Notes under the pieces: model-generated | Told to the model about the DNA's origin: nothing | The model's input: the letters and a program-made list of their open reading frames with translations, nothing else | Databases searched by the model: none | Translations under genes and position numbers: made by a program | Shown here: in pieces, positions 1 to 5,569 of the stretch | How positions within the stretch are numbered: the first letter of the stretch is position 1 | Layout of the letters: each line of letters begins with the position of its first letter | Origin: an uncultured Pseudorhodoferax sp. | Lineage (GTDB): Bacteria; Pseudomonadota; Gammaproteobacteria; Burkholderiales; Burkholderiaceae | NCBI GenBank assembly: GCA_913776795.1 | Contig: CAJYRH010000477.1 | Span: 1-6,282 of the forward strand | Direction: 5' to 3' | Length of the DNA: 6,282 nucleotides

Positions 1-155
1 CCGGGCTGCAGCGCCGCGGCCACGCCGGCGAAGGTCTCCGCGAAGCCGCGGATGCCGTGCAGCATGACGATGGGCCGCGCCGCCGGGTCGCCCCATTCGG
101 TCACGTGGATCGACAGCCCGTCGATCGCCAGCGGATAGTCCCTGCGCGCGGTCAT
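1..155 (-). CDS. alpha/beta hydrolase, N-terminal fragment (runs off the left edge)
   Basis: This is the N-terminal 51 codons of an alpha/beta-hydrolase-fold enzyme, read leftward from an ATG at 155-153; the gene continues beyond base 1. Visible are an IDGLSIHVTEWGD strand pair (about residues 11-23), then a hydrophobic strand ending in MLHG (31-34), the HG oxyanion-hole motif of the fold. GIRGFAETF follows as the start of the first helix. The catalytic Ser, Asp and His lie outside the window, so esterase, amidase, C-C hydrolase and lactonase activities cannot be separated. No signal peptide is seen, so it is probably cytoplasmic. The start lies 4 bases after the TGA of the upstream DUF1185 gene with no strong Shine-Dalgarno of its own, suggesting one mRNA and translational coupling. 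The family call is firm; the substrate is unknown. Confidence 0.85.
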   Translation of the reverse strand, partial: MTARRDYPLAIDGLSIHVTEWGDPAARPIVMLHGIRGFAETFAGVAAALQP

Positions 156-159
156 GGCG

Positions 160-762
160 TCAGACCAGGCCGTCGTTGCCCTGGATGTCGGCGGCCTGCA
201 GGCCCCCCAGGCGCGCGTGCAGCCGCCCGCGCGTGGCGAAGGCCCAGATCAGCACCACCTCGTCGCGGTTGGGGCCGTCGCCGAAGGTGGCCGTCACCGT
301 GTCGTAGTGCGAGCGCACGTACAGCGCGTCCTTGTGCGCCAGCGGGATGTCGATGGCCGTGCCCGGCCCGCCGCGCTTGCCGGTGGAGGGCACCCAGCTC
401 TTGGCCCCGCCCAGCGCCTCGCGCACCGGGTTGGCCGCCGGGTTGGTCAGCAGCGCGTTGCCGTGCTCGTACTCGCCGTCGGTGCCCACCAGGCAGGCCT
501 TGCCGTAGCTTTCGATGCGCTGGCCCTGGGCGGCCTCGGCGATGCGGCGGCCGAACTCGCGGCCCAGCGCGGGCGAGGGCTCGATCCACGCCGACAGGTC
601 GGCCTCGTAGCGCCCGGCGAAAGGGTTGTGCAGGCAGGCGGCCACGACGATCTTGCGCAGCGGCGCGCCGTCGGCGGCCAGGCCGCTCTCGCCGGCCAGG
701 CTGTCCTCGACCTGCAGATACCACTTGCGGATGTGGAAGGCGCCGAAGTTGAGTGTCTTCAT
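160..762 (-). CDS. amino acid synthesis family protein (DUF1185 / PF06684)
   Basis: A 200-residue protein, full length for its family. Recognisable conserved blocks are NPFAGRY (46-52), SYGKACLVGTDGEYEHG (85-101), PSTGKRGGPGTAIDIP (125-140) and KDALYVRSHYDT (144-155). Solved structures of the family show a chorismate-mutase-like fold, and the amino-acid-metabolism name comes from structure and context rather than a proven reaction. No signal peptide or membrane segment is seen, so it is probably cytoplasmic. The start at 762 is chosen because a GGAG Shine-Dalgarno ends 6 bases upstream and the family block begins at once (MKTLNFGAFHIRKWY). An in-frame ATG at 804 would add 14 residues without an SD. 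It is the first gene of a leftward unit with the alpha/beta hydrolase and is divergent from the GST/cyclase/receptor operon. The family is well supported; the reaction is unknown. Confidence 0.88.
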   Translation of the reverse strand: MKTLNFGAFHIRKWYLQVEDSLAGESGLAADGAPLRKIVVAACLHNPFAGRYEADLSAWIEPSPALGREFGRRIAEAAQGQRIESYGKACLVGTDGEYEHGNALLTNPAANPVREALGGAKSWVPSTGKRGGPGTAIDIPLAHKDALYVRSHYDTVTATFGDGPNRDEVVLIWAFATRGRLHARLGGLQAADIQGNDGLV

Positions 763-765
763 GGA

Positions 766-772
766 TTTCTCC
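766..772 (-). promoter_or_regulatory. Shine-Dalgarno of the DUF1185 gene
   Basis: On the minus strand GGAGAAA precedes ATG 762, with 6 bases between GGAG and the ATG. It favours this start over the in-frame ATG at 804. Confidence 0.75.
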
Positions 773-807
773 GATATCGGTGAAGTTTGAAATGCAATAA
801 ACAAAGA

Positions 808-828
808 AATTACCTTTATACGGTAATT
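808..828. promoter_or_regulatory. operator-like inverted repeat AATTACC-N7-GGTAATT
   Basis: Two perfect 7-base arms (808-814 and 822-828) flank a 7-base AT-rich spacer, giving a 21-base dyad with half-sites about one helical turn apart. This is the geometry of a homodimeric repressor or activator site. It overlaps the predicted leftward -10 box. The regulator family is not identifiable from the site alone. Confidence 0.5.
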
Positions 829-845
829 ATCTGATCATTGCACAA
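815..845 (-). promoter_or_regulatory. candidate sigma70 promoter for the leftward DUF1185/hydrolase unit
   Basis: On the minus strand TTGTGC (complement of 840-845) and TATAAA (complement of 815-820) are separated by 19 bases, two more than ideal. The -10 element lies inside the inverted repeat at 808-828, so a protein bound there would block it. Assigned by eye; another -35 is possible, for example the TTGGCA on the same strand near 853-858. Confidence 0.35.
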
Positions 846-944
846 CGTGTCTTGCCAAGGTGACGCGCGTTGCTGCGGCTCTCGCTGCGAACTTTTTAGA
901 GGTTCTGGTGCGAAGGGTGGCGAAGATCTGGCGTTTACCCTGTG

Positions 945-973
945 TTGGCATATTTATCGCATAGAGGTAAAAA
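945..973 (+). promoter_or_regulatory. candidate sigma70 promoter for the rightward operon
   Basis: TTGGCA at 945-950 (5 of 6 matches to the -35 consensus) and TAAAAA at 968-973 (4 of 6 to the -10) are separated by exactly 17 bases. Transcription would begin near 980, leaving a leader of about 70 bases before the ATG at 1053. A GGTAA half-site (966-970) overlaps the -10, and its inverted partner TTACC sits at 935-939 just upstream of the -35. Confidence 0.45.
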
Positions 974-1042
974 CGTCGTAGGCGATGCATGGAGTGCCAC
1001 AAGACAGGGCGCCACCACATCGGCTCGCACCACAACCATCCG

Positions 1043-1047
1043 AAGGA
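1043..1047 (+). promoter_or_regulatory. Shine-Dalgarno of the propeller gene
   Basis: AAGGA lies 5 bases before ATG 1053. It fixes the start there rather than at in-frame ATG 942, which lies upstream of the proposed transcription start and would add 37 residues with no propeller or signal-peptide character. Confidence 0.7.
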
Positions 1048-1052
1048 AAGAG

Positions 1053-2099
1053 ATGACGGCATTCGCATGCACCATCCTGGTGGCCACGGCCGGCCAGGGC
1101 ATCCTGCGCAGCAACGACGAGGGCGCCACCTGGCACCGCCTGGGGCTGAAAGAGTCGATCGAGTTCGACGGCACGGTCCGCGCGCTCGCGGTCGATCCGT
1201 CCGACCCTGCGCGCATCTATGCAGGCGCCGACAGCGGCCTGTCCATCAGCACCGACGGGGGTGTGCACTGGCGCCGGGCCGACGGCGTGCTGAGCGGTCA
1301 GACGGTCTGGTCCATCGCGGTCGATCCGGCCGATCCGCGCGTGCTGTTCGCGGGCACCGGCGCGCCGTCACGTGCGGCCATCTACCGCTCGCGCGATGCG
1401 GGCGAGACCTGGACGCGCCTGGCACCCGAGATCCCCGAGTTCTGTGCCGGCGTGCACCGGCCGCGGCTGCTGACCATCTGCATCGATCCTAGTGACAGCC
1501 GCCAGGTCTGGTTCGGTGTGGAGGAGGGGGGCGCCTGGCGCTCGCGCGATGGTGGCGAGCAGTGGGAGCGGCTGGCCGAGGGCACGCCGCAGACCATCCG
1601 CAATGCCGACATCCACGCCGTCAGCGTGCTGCCGGCCACGCCGCACGCGCCCAAGACCACGCTGGTGCTCACGGTCAACTCCGTACACCGCAGCACCGAC
1701 GACGGTGCTTCGTGGCAGGGCGAACTGTCGCGCGAGCGCTTCGAAGGCCTCTACTACACGCGCACGGTGCAGGCCCTGCCGGGTTCCGACACCTTGCTGC
1801 TGGCCATGGGCGACGGCACGCCGGGGCGGCGCACGCGCATCTACCGCTCCACCGACCGCGCGCAGAGCTGGCAGGAGTCGCGCATCGACACGCCGCCCAA
1901 CTCCACCGTGTGGGCCTTCGGCACGCATGCGGCACGGCCCGGCCTGGTGTTTGCCGGCACCAAGTACGGCGACCTGTACCGCTCGGACGACGGCGGCCTG
2001 CGCTGGCACAAGGAATGGCGCGTGTTCAGCGAGATCACGGCCGTGGCCTGGACGCCCATGAAGGCCGCACTCGTCGCCCACCCCCAGTCGCTGCAGTAG
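1053..2099 (+). CDS. seven-Asp-box beta-propeller (BNR/sialidase-like, VPS10-like repeats)
   Basis: A 348-residue protein built almost entirely of repeats. Asp-box motifs of the form S-x-D-x-G-x-x-W begin at residues 20, 66, 113, 164, 214, 266 and 311, spaced 45-52 residues apart. Six keep the motif well (for example SNDEGATW, STDGGVHW); the one at 266 (STDRAQSW) has lost its glycine. Between boxes the pattern is strand-DPSDP-strand-AGT/G, typical of BNR/YVTN-like propellers. Seven boxes imply a closed seven-bladed propeller. No sialidase catalytic residues (FRIP motif, Arg triad) are apparent, so sialidase activity is unlikely. The N-terminus lacks a positively charged signal peptide; its short hydrophobic stretch (TILVATAG) matches the first strand of a blade. 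This predicts a cytoplasmic protein. It is the first gene of the rightward operon. Possible roles include lactonase-like enzyme or binding scaffold, neither shown. Confidence 0.87.
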   Translation: MTAFACTILVATAGQGILRSNDEGATWHRLGLKESIEFDGTVRALAVDPSDPARIYAGADSGLSISTDGGVHWRRADGVLSGQTVWSIAVDPADPRVLFAGTGAPSRAAIYRSRDAGETWTRLAPEIPEFCAGVHRPRLLTICIDPSDSRQVWFGVEEGGAWRSRDGGEQWERLAEGTPQTIRNADIHAVSVLPATPHAPKTTLVLTVNSVHRSTDDGASWQGELSRERFEGLYYTRTVQALPGSDTLLLAMGDGTPGRRTRIYRSTDRAQSWQESRIDTPPNSTVWAFGTHAARPGLVFAGTKYGDLYRSDDGGLRWHKEWRVFSEITAVAWTPMKAALVAHPQSLQ

Positions 2100-2136
2100 G
2101 CCAGTGCTGCTTGCATTTCACCCACAGGACATTCCC

Positions 2137-2763
2137 ATGAAGCTCTACCTCACCCCCCACGCCTGCTCGCTGGCCGCCGACATCGTCGCGCGCGAGGCCG
2201 GCATTCCGCTCGAACGCGTCTGGGTCGACGTGCGCGCCAAGAAGCTGCAGGACGGCAGCGACTACCACGCGGTCAATCCCAAGGGCCAGGTGCCGGCGCT
2301 GCAGACCGACGACGGCCAGTTCCTGAGCGAGGGCAGCGTCATCATCCAGTACCTGTGCGACGGCCATGGCGGCGATCTGCTGCTGCCCACCGCACTGGGC
2401 ATGGACCGCTACCGCGTGCTCGAGTGGCTGAGCTTCATCGCCACCGAGCTTCACAAGGGCTTCACGCCGCTGTTCCGGCCGACCACACCGCCCGCGTACC
2501 GCGCCATCGCCGTCGAGAACCTCGCAAAGCGCCTGGCCTGGCTCGACAGCGTGCTGGCCGGCCGCGCGTTCCTGCACGGCGGGCGCTTCACCGCGGCCGA
2601 TGCCTACTGCTACACCATCGTGATGTGGAGCGCGCTGCACAAGATCGACCTGGCGGCCTGGCCGCACCTGGTGGCCTACCTGCAGCGCGTGGACCAGCGG
2701 CCGCACGTGCGCGCAGCGCTGGCGGACGAACAGGCCGAACTGGCCCGCCGGGCCGCGGCCTGA
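2137..2763 (+). CDS. beta-class glutathione S-transferase (first copy)
   Basis: A 208-residue soluble GST of standard length. The thioredoxin-like domain (about 1-80) has the MKLY start, the beta-class Cys10, the cis-proline in VPAL (P53) and the glutathione-binding LSEG turn (63-66). The helical C-terminal domain (about 88-200) has the beta-class ELHK block with His106 and Lys107, and the N-capping box FTAAD (151-155). These positions match those of Escherichia coli GstA. Members conjugate glutathione or perform glutathione-dependent isomerisation, dehalogenation or ether cleavage. AGGA 7 bases before ATG 2137 decides the start over ATG 2104. The gene follows the propeller by 37 bases and precedes the cyclase by 16. 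A paralogue at 3886 is roughly 55-60% identical by hand alignment. The class is certain; in this context a catabolic role seems likelier than general detoxification, which is inference. Confidence 0.94.
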   Translation: MKLYLTPHACSLAADIVAREAGIPLERVWVDVRAKKLQDGSDYHAVNPKGQVPALQTDDGQFLSEGSVIIQYLCDGHGGDLLLPTALGMDRYRVLEWLSFIATELHKGFTPLFRPTTPPAYRAIAVENLAKRLAWLDSVLAGRAFLHGGRFTAADAYCYTIVMWSALHKIDLAAWPHLVAYLQRVDQRPHVRAALADEQAELARRAAA

Positions 2764-2779
2764 ACACCGGAGCAGGCAC

Positions 2780-3844
2780 ATGGCCCAGCAACGGTGGACC
2801 CGCCGGCCCGACGGCTCGAACTGGGGCGACTTCGGCCCCGACGACCAGCGCGGCGCGATGAACCTAGTCGGCCCCGCGCAGGTGCGCAAGGGGCTGGTCG
2901 AGGCGCAGGAAGGACGCACCTTCAACCTCTCGCTGCCGCTGGACTACCCCGGCGGCAATGCGCTGCATCCACGGCGCCACCCGCCGCGGCGCTTCGCCAC
3001 GCTGCGCGGCGCGCCGCACGAGGGCGAGCAATGCTTCTGCTTCTCGATGTCGCGCGTGAACCCGTTCTACACCGACGTCTTCAGCGACGACGTGGTCCTG
3101 CTGCACACCCAGTACTCCACGCAGTGGGACGGCCTGGCGCATGCGGGCGCCGAGTTCGACGCGGACGGCGACGGCGTGGACGAGCAGGTCTTCTACAACG
3201 GATACCGCGCCGGTACCGACGTGCGGACCGCACAGCGTGCGCAGGCCGACGGCCCCGCCGGCTGGAACACCTGGGAAGGGCCGCGCGCCGCGGCGCTGGG
3301 CATCGAGCAGCTGTCTGAGCATGGCGTGCAGGGCCGCGCCGTGCTGGTCGACCTGCACCGGCACTACGGCACGCAGAACCATGCCGTGGGCTACGACGAC
3401 CTGATGCGCATCCTCGACGCGGACCAGGTGCAGGTGGAGCGCGGCGACATGCTGTGCCTGCGCACGGGACTGGACGACATGATCCTGGCCATGGGCCGCG
3501 CGCCGGTCGCGCAGGTGCTTCTGACCTCCTGCGCCGGGCTGGACGGCGGCGACCAGCGGCTGCTGGACTGGATCAGCGGCACCGGCGTGGCCGCGCTGAT
3601 CTCCGACAACTTCGCGGTGGAGCTCATGCCCAAGGGCATGCGCCTGCCCGGGCGCCACGCCATGCTGCCGCTGCACGAGCACTGCCTGTTCAAGAACGGC
3701 ATCCACCTGGGCGAGTTGTGGCGCCTGAGCGAACTGGCGCGCTGGCTCGGTGCGCACGGGCGCAGCCGCTTCCTGCTCACGGCACCGCCGCTGAACCTGC
3801 CCGGCGCGGCCGGCTCGCCGGTGTCGCCCATCGCCACGGTCTGA
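2780..3844 (+). CDS. cyclase family protein (kynurenine formamidase/isatin hydrolase-like, PF04199)
   Basis: A 354-residue metal-dependent hydrolase of the cyclase superfamily, whose members open amides, lactams or lactones (kynurenine formamidase, isatin hydrolase). The metal-site region is HTQYSTQWDGLAH (109-121). It aligns with the classical HxGTHxDxPxH signature but has Gln115 where the second His usually stands, a variant I associate with the longer-chain cyclase subgroup. An acidic DADGDGVDE loop (127-135) follows directly. Further family-like blocks are LRTG (227-230) and LPLHEHCLFKNGIHLGE (296-312). The N-terminal RPDGSNWGDFGPDDQRGAMN segment (9-28) is also typical of this subgroup. 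No signal peptide is seen, so it is cytoplasmic. GGAG lies 7 bases before ATG 2780. It is flanked by two GST paralogues, suggesting its substrate or product meets glutathione. The family is firm; the substrate is unknown. Confidence 0.92.
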   Translation: MAQQRWTRRPDGSNWGDFGPDDQRGAMNLVGPAQVRKGLVEAQEGRTFNLSLPLDYPGGNALHPRRHPPRRFATLRGAPHEGEQCFCFSMSRVNPFYTDVFSDDVVLLHTQYSTQWDGLAHAGAEFDADGDGVDEQVFYNGYRAGTDVRTAQRAQADGPAGWNTWEGPRAAALGIEQLSEHGVQGRAVLVDLHRHYGTQNHAVGYDDLMRILDADQVQVERGDMLCLRTGLDDMILAMGRAPVAQVLLTSCAGLDGGDQRLLDWISGTGVAALISDNFAVELMPKGMRLPGRHAMLPLHEHCLFKNGIHLGELWRLSELARWLGAHGRSRFLLTAPPLNLPGAAGSPVSPIATV

Positions 3845-3885
3845 CGGCCCGTGCCGACGCATCGCTCACTTCCAAGGAACACCCC

Positions 3886-4539
3886 ATGAAGCTCTACCAC
3901 GAAGTCCGCGGCTGCTCGCTCGCGGTCGACATCGTCGCGCGCGAACTGCAGCTGCCGCTCACCCTGGCCTGGGTCGACATGAAGACCAAGCGGCTGGAGG
4001 ATGGCAGCGACTACCACGCCGTCAACTCCAAGGGCACGGTGCCCACGCTCGCGCTGGACGACGGCCAGCACCTGAGCGAGGGTTGCATCATCATGCAGTA
4101 CCTGGCCGACCAGGTGCCCGGTACGCCGCTGCTGCCGGCCGCCGGCCTGCCGCGCTACCGCGTGCTGGAGTGGATGAGCTTCATCGCCGCGGACCTGCAC
4201 AAGGGCGGCTTCATGCCGCTGTTCAAGGCCACCACGCCGGCCGAGTACCGCGTGCTGGCGCGCCAGTACCTGCAGCTGCGGCTGCAGTGGCTCGACGACC
4301 AACTGGCCGGGCGCGACTTCCTGACGGGCGCCACCTTCACCATCGCCGACGCCCATTGCTACACGATCGCGATGTGGACACGGGCCCACGCCATCGATAC
4401 GGCCGGCTGGCCGCACCTGGAGGCCTACCTGGCCCGCGTGGGTGGCCGACCCAGCGTGCAGGCGGCCGAGCAGGCCGCGGCCGCGCAGGGCGTGCGCGAG
4501 CGCGCACGGCGCGAGGGCGCCGCTGCCGCGGCCGCCTGA
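3886..4539 (+). CDS. beta-class glutathione S-transferase (second copy)
   Basis: A 217-residue GST paralogous to the one at 2137. It keeps Cys10, cis-Pro53, the LSEG turn (63-66), the DLHK block (His105, Lys106) and the FTIAD capping box (151-155). Differences are concentrated in places that could alter substrate use: residues 5-9 next to Cys10 (HEVRG instead of LTPHA), NSKG in place of NPKG at 47-50, an extra Gly after HKG, and an Ala/Arg-rich C-terminal tail (about 197-217) absent from the first copy. The start at 3886 is set by AAGGA 7 bases upstream and alignment with the paralogue; a longer in-frame reading begins inside the cyclase gene and is not supported. It lies 41 bases after the cyclase and 26 before the first receptor. 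The two copies could form homodimers with different specificities or a heterodimer, which is inference. Confidence 0.94.
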   Translation: MKLYHEVRGCSLAVDIVARELQLPLTLAWVDMKTKRLEDGSDYHAVNSKGTVPTLALDDGQHLSEGCIIMQYLADQVPGTPLLPAAGLPRYRVLEWMSFIAADLHKGGFMPLFKATTPAEYRVLARQYLQLRLQWLDDQLAGRDFLTGATFTIADAHCYTIAMWTRAHAIDTAGWPHLEAYLARVGGRPSVQAAEQAAAAQGVRERARREGAAAAAA

Positions 4540-4553
4540 ATTCCCTTGTGAAC

Positions 4554-4558
4554 GGAGG
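4554..4558 (+). promoter_or_regulatory. Shine-Dalgarno of the first Bug receptor
   Basis: GGAGG is 1 base from an ATG at 4560 and 7 bases from the in-frame ATG at 4566. The second spacing is workable, so 4566 is chosen; the difference is only two residues (Met-Ser). Confidence 0.7.
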
Positions 4559-4565
4559 AATGTCC

Positions 4566-5534
4566 ATGCAGCTGTTCAAACGCCTGTTCCTGCTGTGCGC
4601 CGTCGCCTGCGCAACGGCCCCGGTGCTGGCCGACCCCTACCCCAGTGCGCCGGTGCGCCTGGTCGTGGCCTTTCCGCCCGGTGGCGGCACCGATGGCGGC
4701 GCGCGCATCGTGGCCGAGAAGCTCGGGCCGGAGCTGGGCCAGACCATCGTGGTGGAGAACCGCGCCGGCGCCGGCGGAACGATCGGCGCACTGTCGGTGG
4801 CGCGGGCCAAGCCCGACGGCTACACGCTGATCTTCGGCACGGGCGCCGAGCTGCTGATCAATCCGCTCACACGCAAGACCGCGCCCTACGAGCTGCTCAA
4901 GGACTTCGCGCCGGTCACCGAGGTCGGTGGTGTCACCTTCGTGCTGGTGGCGCCTGCCAAGGCGCCTGAGAGCAGCGTGCAGGAGTTGGTGGCGCGCGCG
5001 CGGGCCCAGCCGGGCAAGCTCAACTTCTCGTCCTTCGGCATCGGTTCGACCAACCACCTGGTGGGCGAGCTGTTCCTGGCCGCCACCGGCGTGAAGGCGC
5101 TGCACGTGCCCTACCAGGGCAGCCAGCAGGCCATGACGGCGCTGCTGGCCGGCGAGGTGGACTTCGCCTTCGAGACCGCGGCCGTGGCGCTGCCGCAGAT
5201 CCGCGCCGGCAAGCTCAAGGCCCTGGCCACGCCGTCGCCGCAGCGCCTGCGCGAGCTGCCGGACGTGCCCACGCTGCAGGAAGCCGGCTTTAAGGACCTG
5301 GTCGCCGAGGGCTGGATGGGCGTGTTCGCGCCGGCCGGCACGCCGGCTCCCGTGGTCGAACGGTTGGCCGATGCGCTGGTCAAGGTCATCCGCCGTCCCG
5401 ACGTCGACGCCAGCCTGAGCGCGCGCGGCGTGCTCGTCACTGCCAATGGACCGGAGCCGTTCCGCCGCAAGCTGGAGCAGGAGACGGCCAAGTGGAAGCG
5501 CGTGGCCACGGCGGCCAGCATTTCGCTGGACTGA
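4566..5534 (+). CDS. Bug/TctC-family periplasmic receptor of a tripartite tricarboxylate transporter
   Basis: A 322-residue extracytoplasmic solute receptor, full length for the family. It has an export signal with Lys5/Arg6, a hydrophobic core (7-18) and likely cleavage after VLA22, before DPYP. Hallmark blocks follow: VRLVVAFPPGGGTD (30-43), VVENRAGAGG (62-71), KPDGYTL (82-88), the LNFSSFGIGSTNHL ligand-loop region (152-165), HVPYQG (180-185) and LPDVPTLQEAG (231-241). Family members bind carboxylates, amino acids or amides through water-mediated contacts from the PGGxxD and ligand loops and deliver them to a TctAB permease. No permease gene is in the window, so it is an orphan receptor here, as is common in Bordetella-like genomes. 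The close spacing to the GST/cyclase genes suggests it captures the compound, or a precursor, that they process. The family is certain; the ligand is unknown. Confidence 0.95.
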   Translation: MQLFKRLFLLCAVACATAPVLADPYPSAPVRLVVAFPPGGGTDGGARIVAEKLGPELGQTIVVENRAGAGGTIGALSVARAKPDGYTLIFGTGAELLINPLTRKTAPYELLKDFAPVTEVGGVTFVLVAPAKAPESSVQELVARARAQPGKLNFSSFGIGSTNHLVGELFLAATGVKALHVPYQGSQQAMTALLAGEVDFAFETAAVALPQIRAGKLKALATPSPQRLRELPDVPTLQEAGFKDLVAEGWMGVFAPAGTPAPVVERLADALVKVIRRPDVDASLSARGVLVTANGPEPFRRKLEQETAKWKRVATAASISLD

Positions 5535-5569
5535 ACGGCGCCCCGAATCCCAACCGCCGGAGCATCCCC

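Larger units (their letters stand above)
763..1052. promoter_or_regulatory. divergent intergenic regulatory region
   Basis: These 290 bases separate the two divergent units and carry no convincing gene. Bases 781-840 are markedly AT-rich against the flanking coding DNA, as expected for promoters and operators. The region holds one promoter candidate for each direction, an inverted repeat AATTACC-N7-GGTAATT at 808-828, a second looser TTTACC/GGTAAA pair at 934-971, and a perfect 10-base palindrome at 771-780. No regulator gene lies in the window, so a trans-acting regulator encoded beyond the edges or elsewhere is implied. Confidence 0.7.

Noticed and set aside
57..783. Plus-strand open frames opposite the DUF1185 gene
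   Set aside because: Arg/Pro/Ala-rich translations without a domain; the minus strand carries conserved family blocks and a good Shine-Dalgarno.
942..1052. Upstream start adding 37 residues to the propeller protein
   Set aside because: No Shine-Dalgarno precedes ATG 942, the added residues are neither propeller nor signal peptide, and the segment overlaps the likely promoter; ATG 1053 has AAGGA at correct spacing.
2035..2925. Long minus-strand open frame of 296 codons opposite the first GST
   Set aside because: It is Arg/Gly/Val/Gln-rich with no recognisable domain and lies opposite a certain GST gene; high GC leaves antisense frames open by chance.
3845..3857. Short hairpin CGGC-CCGT-GCCG after the cyclase stop codon as a terminator
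   Set aside because: The stem is only 4 pairs and no U-run follows, so it is not a credible intrinsic terminator; the operon probably continues through it.
3454..3885. Long N-terminal extension of the second GST overlapping the cyclase gene
   Set aside because: The extension is a shadow of the cyclase reading frame; the paralogue begins with MKLY and ATG 3886 has its own ribosome-binding site.
2864..4416. Two long minus-strand open frames opposite the cyclase and second GST
   Set aside because: Composition is low-complexity and typical of antisense shadows; the plus strand encodes recognisable families with good ribosome-binding sites.
4083..4565. Upstream starts for the first Bug receptor inside the second GST
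   Set aside because: They would bury the signal peptide behind about 160 low-complexity residues; ATG 4566 gives a normal signal peptide and family length.
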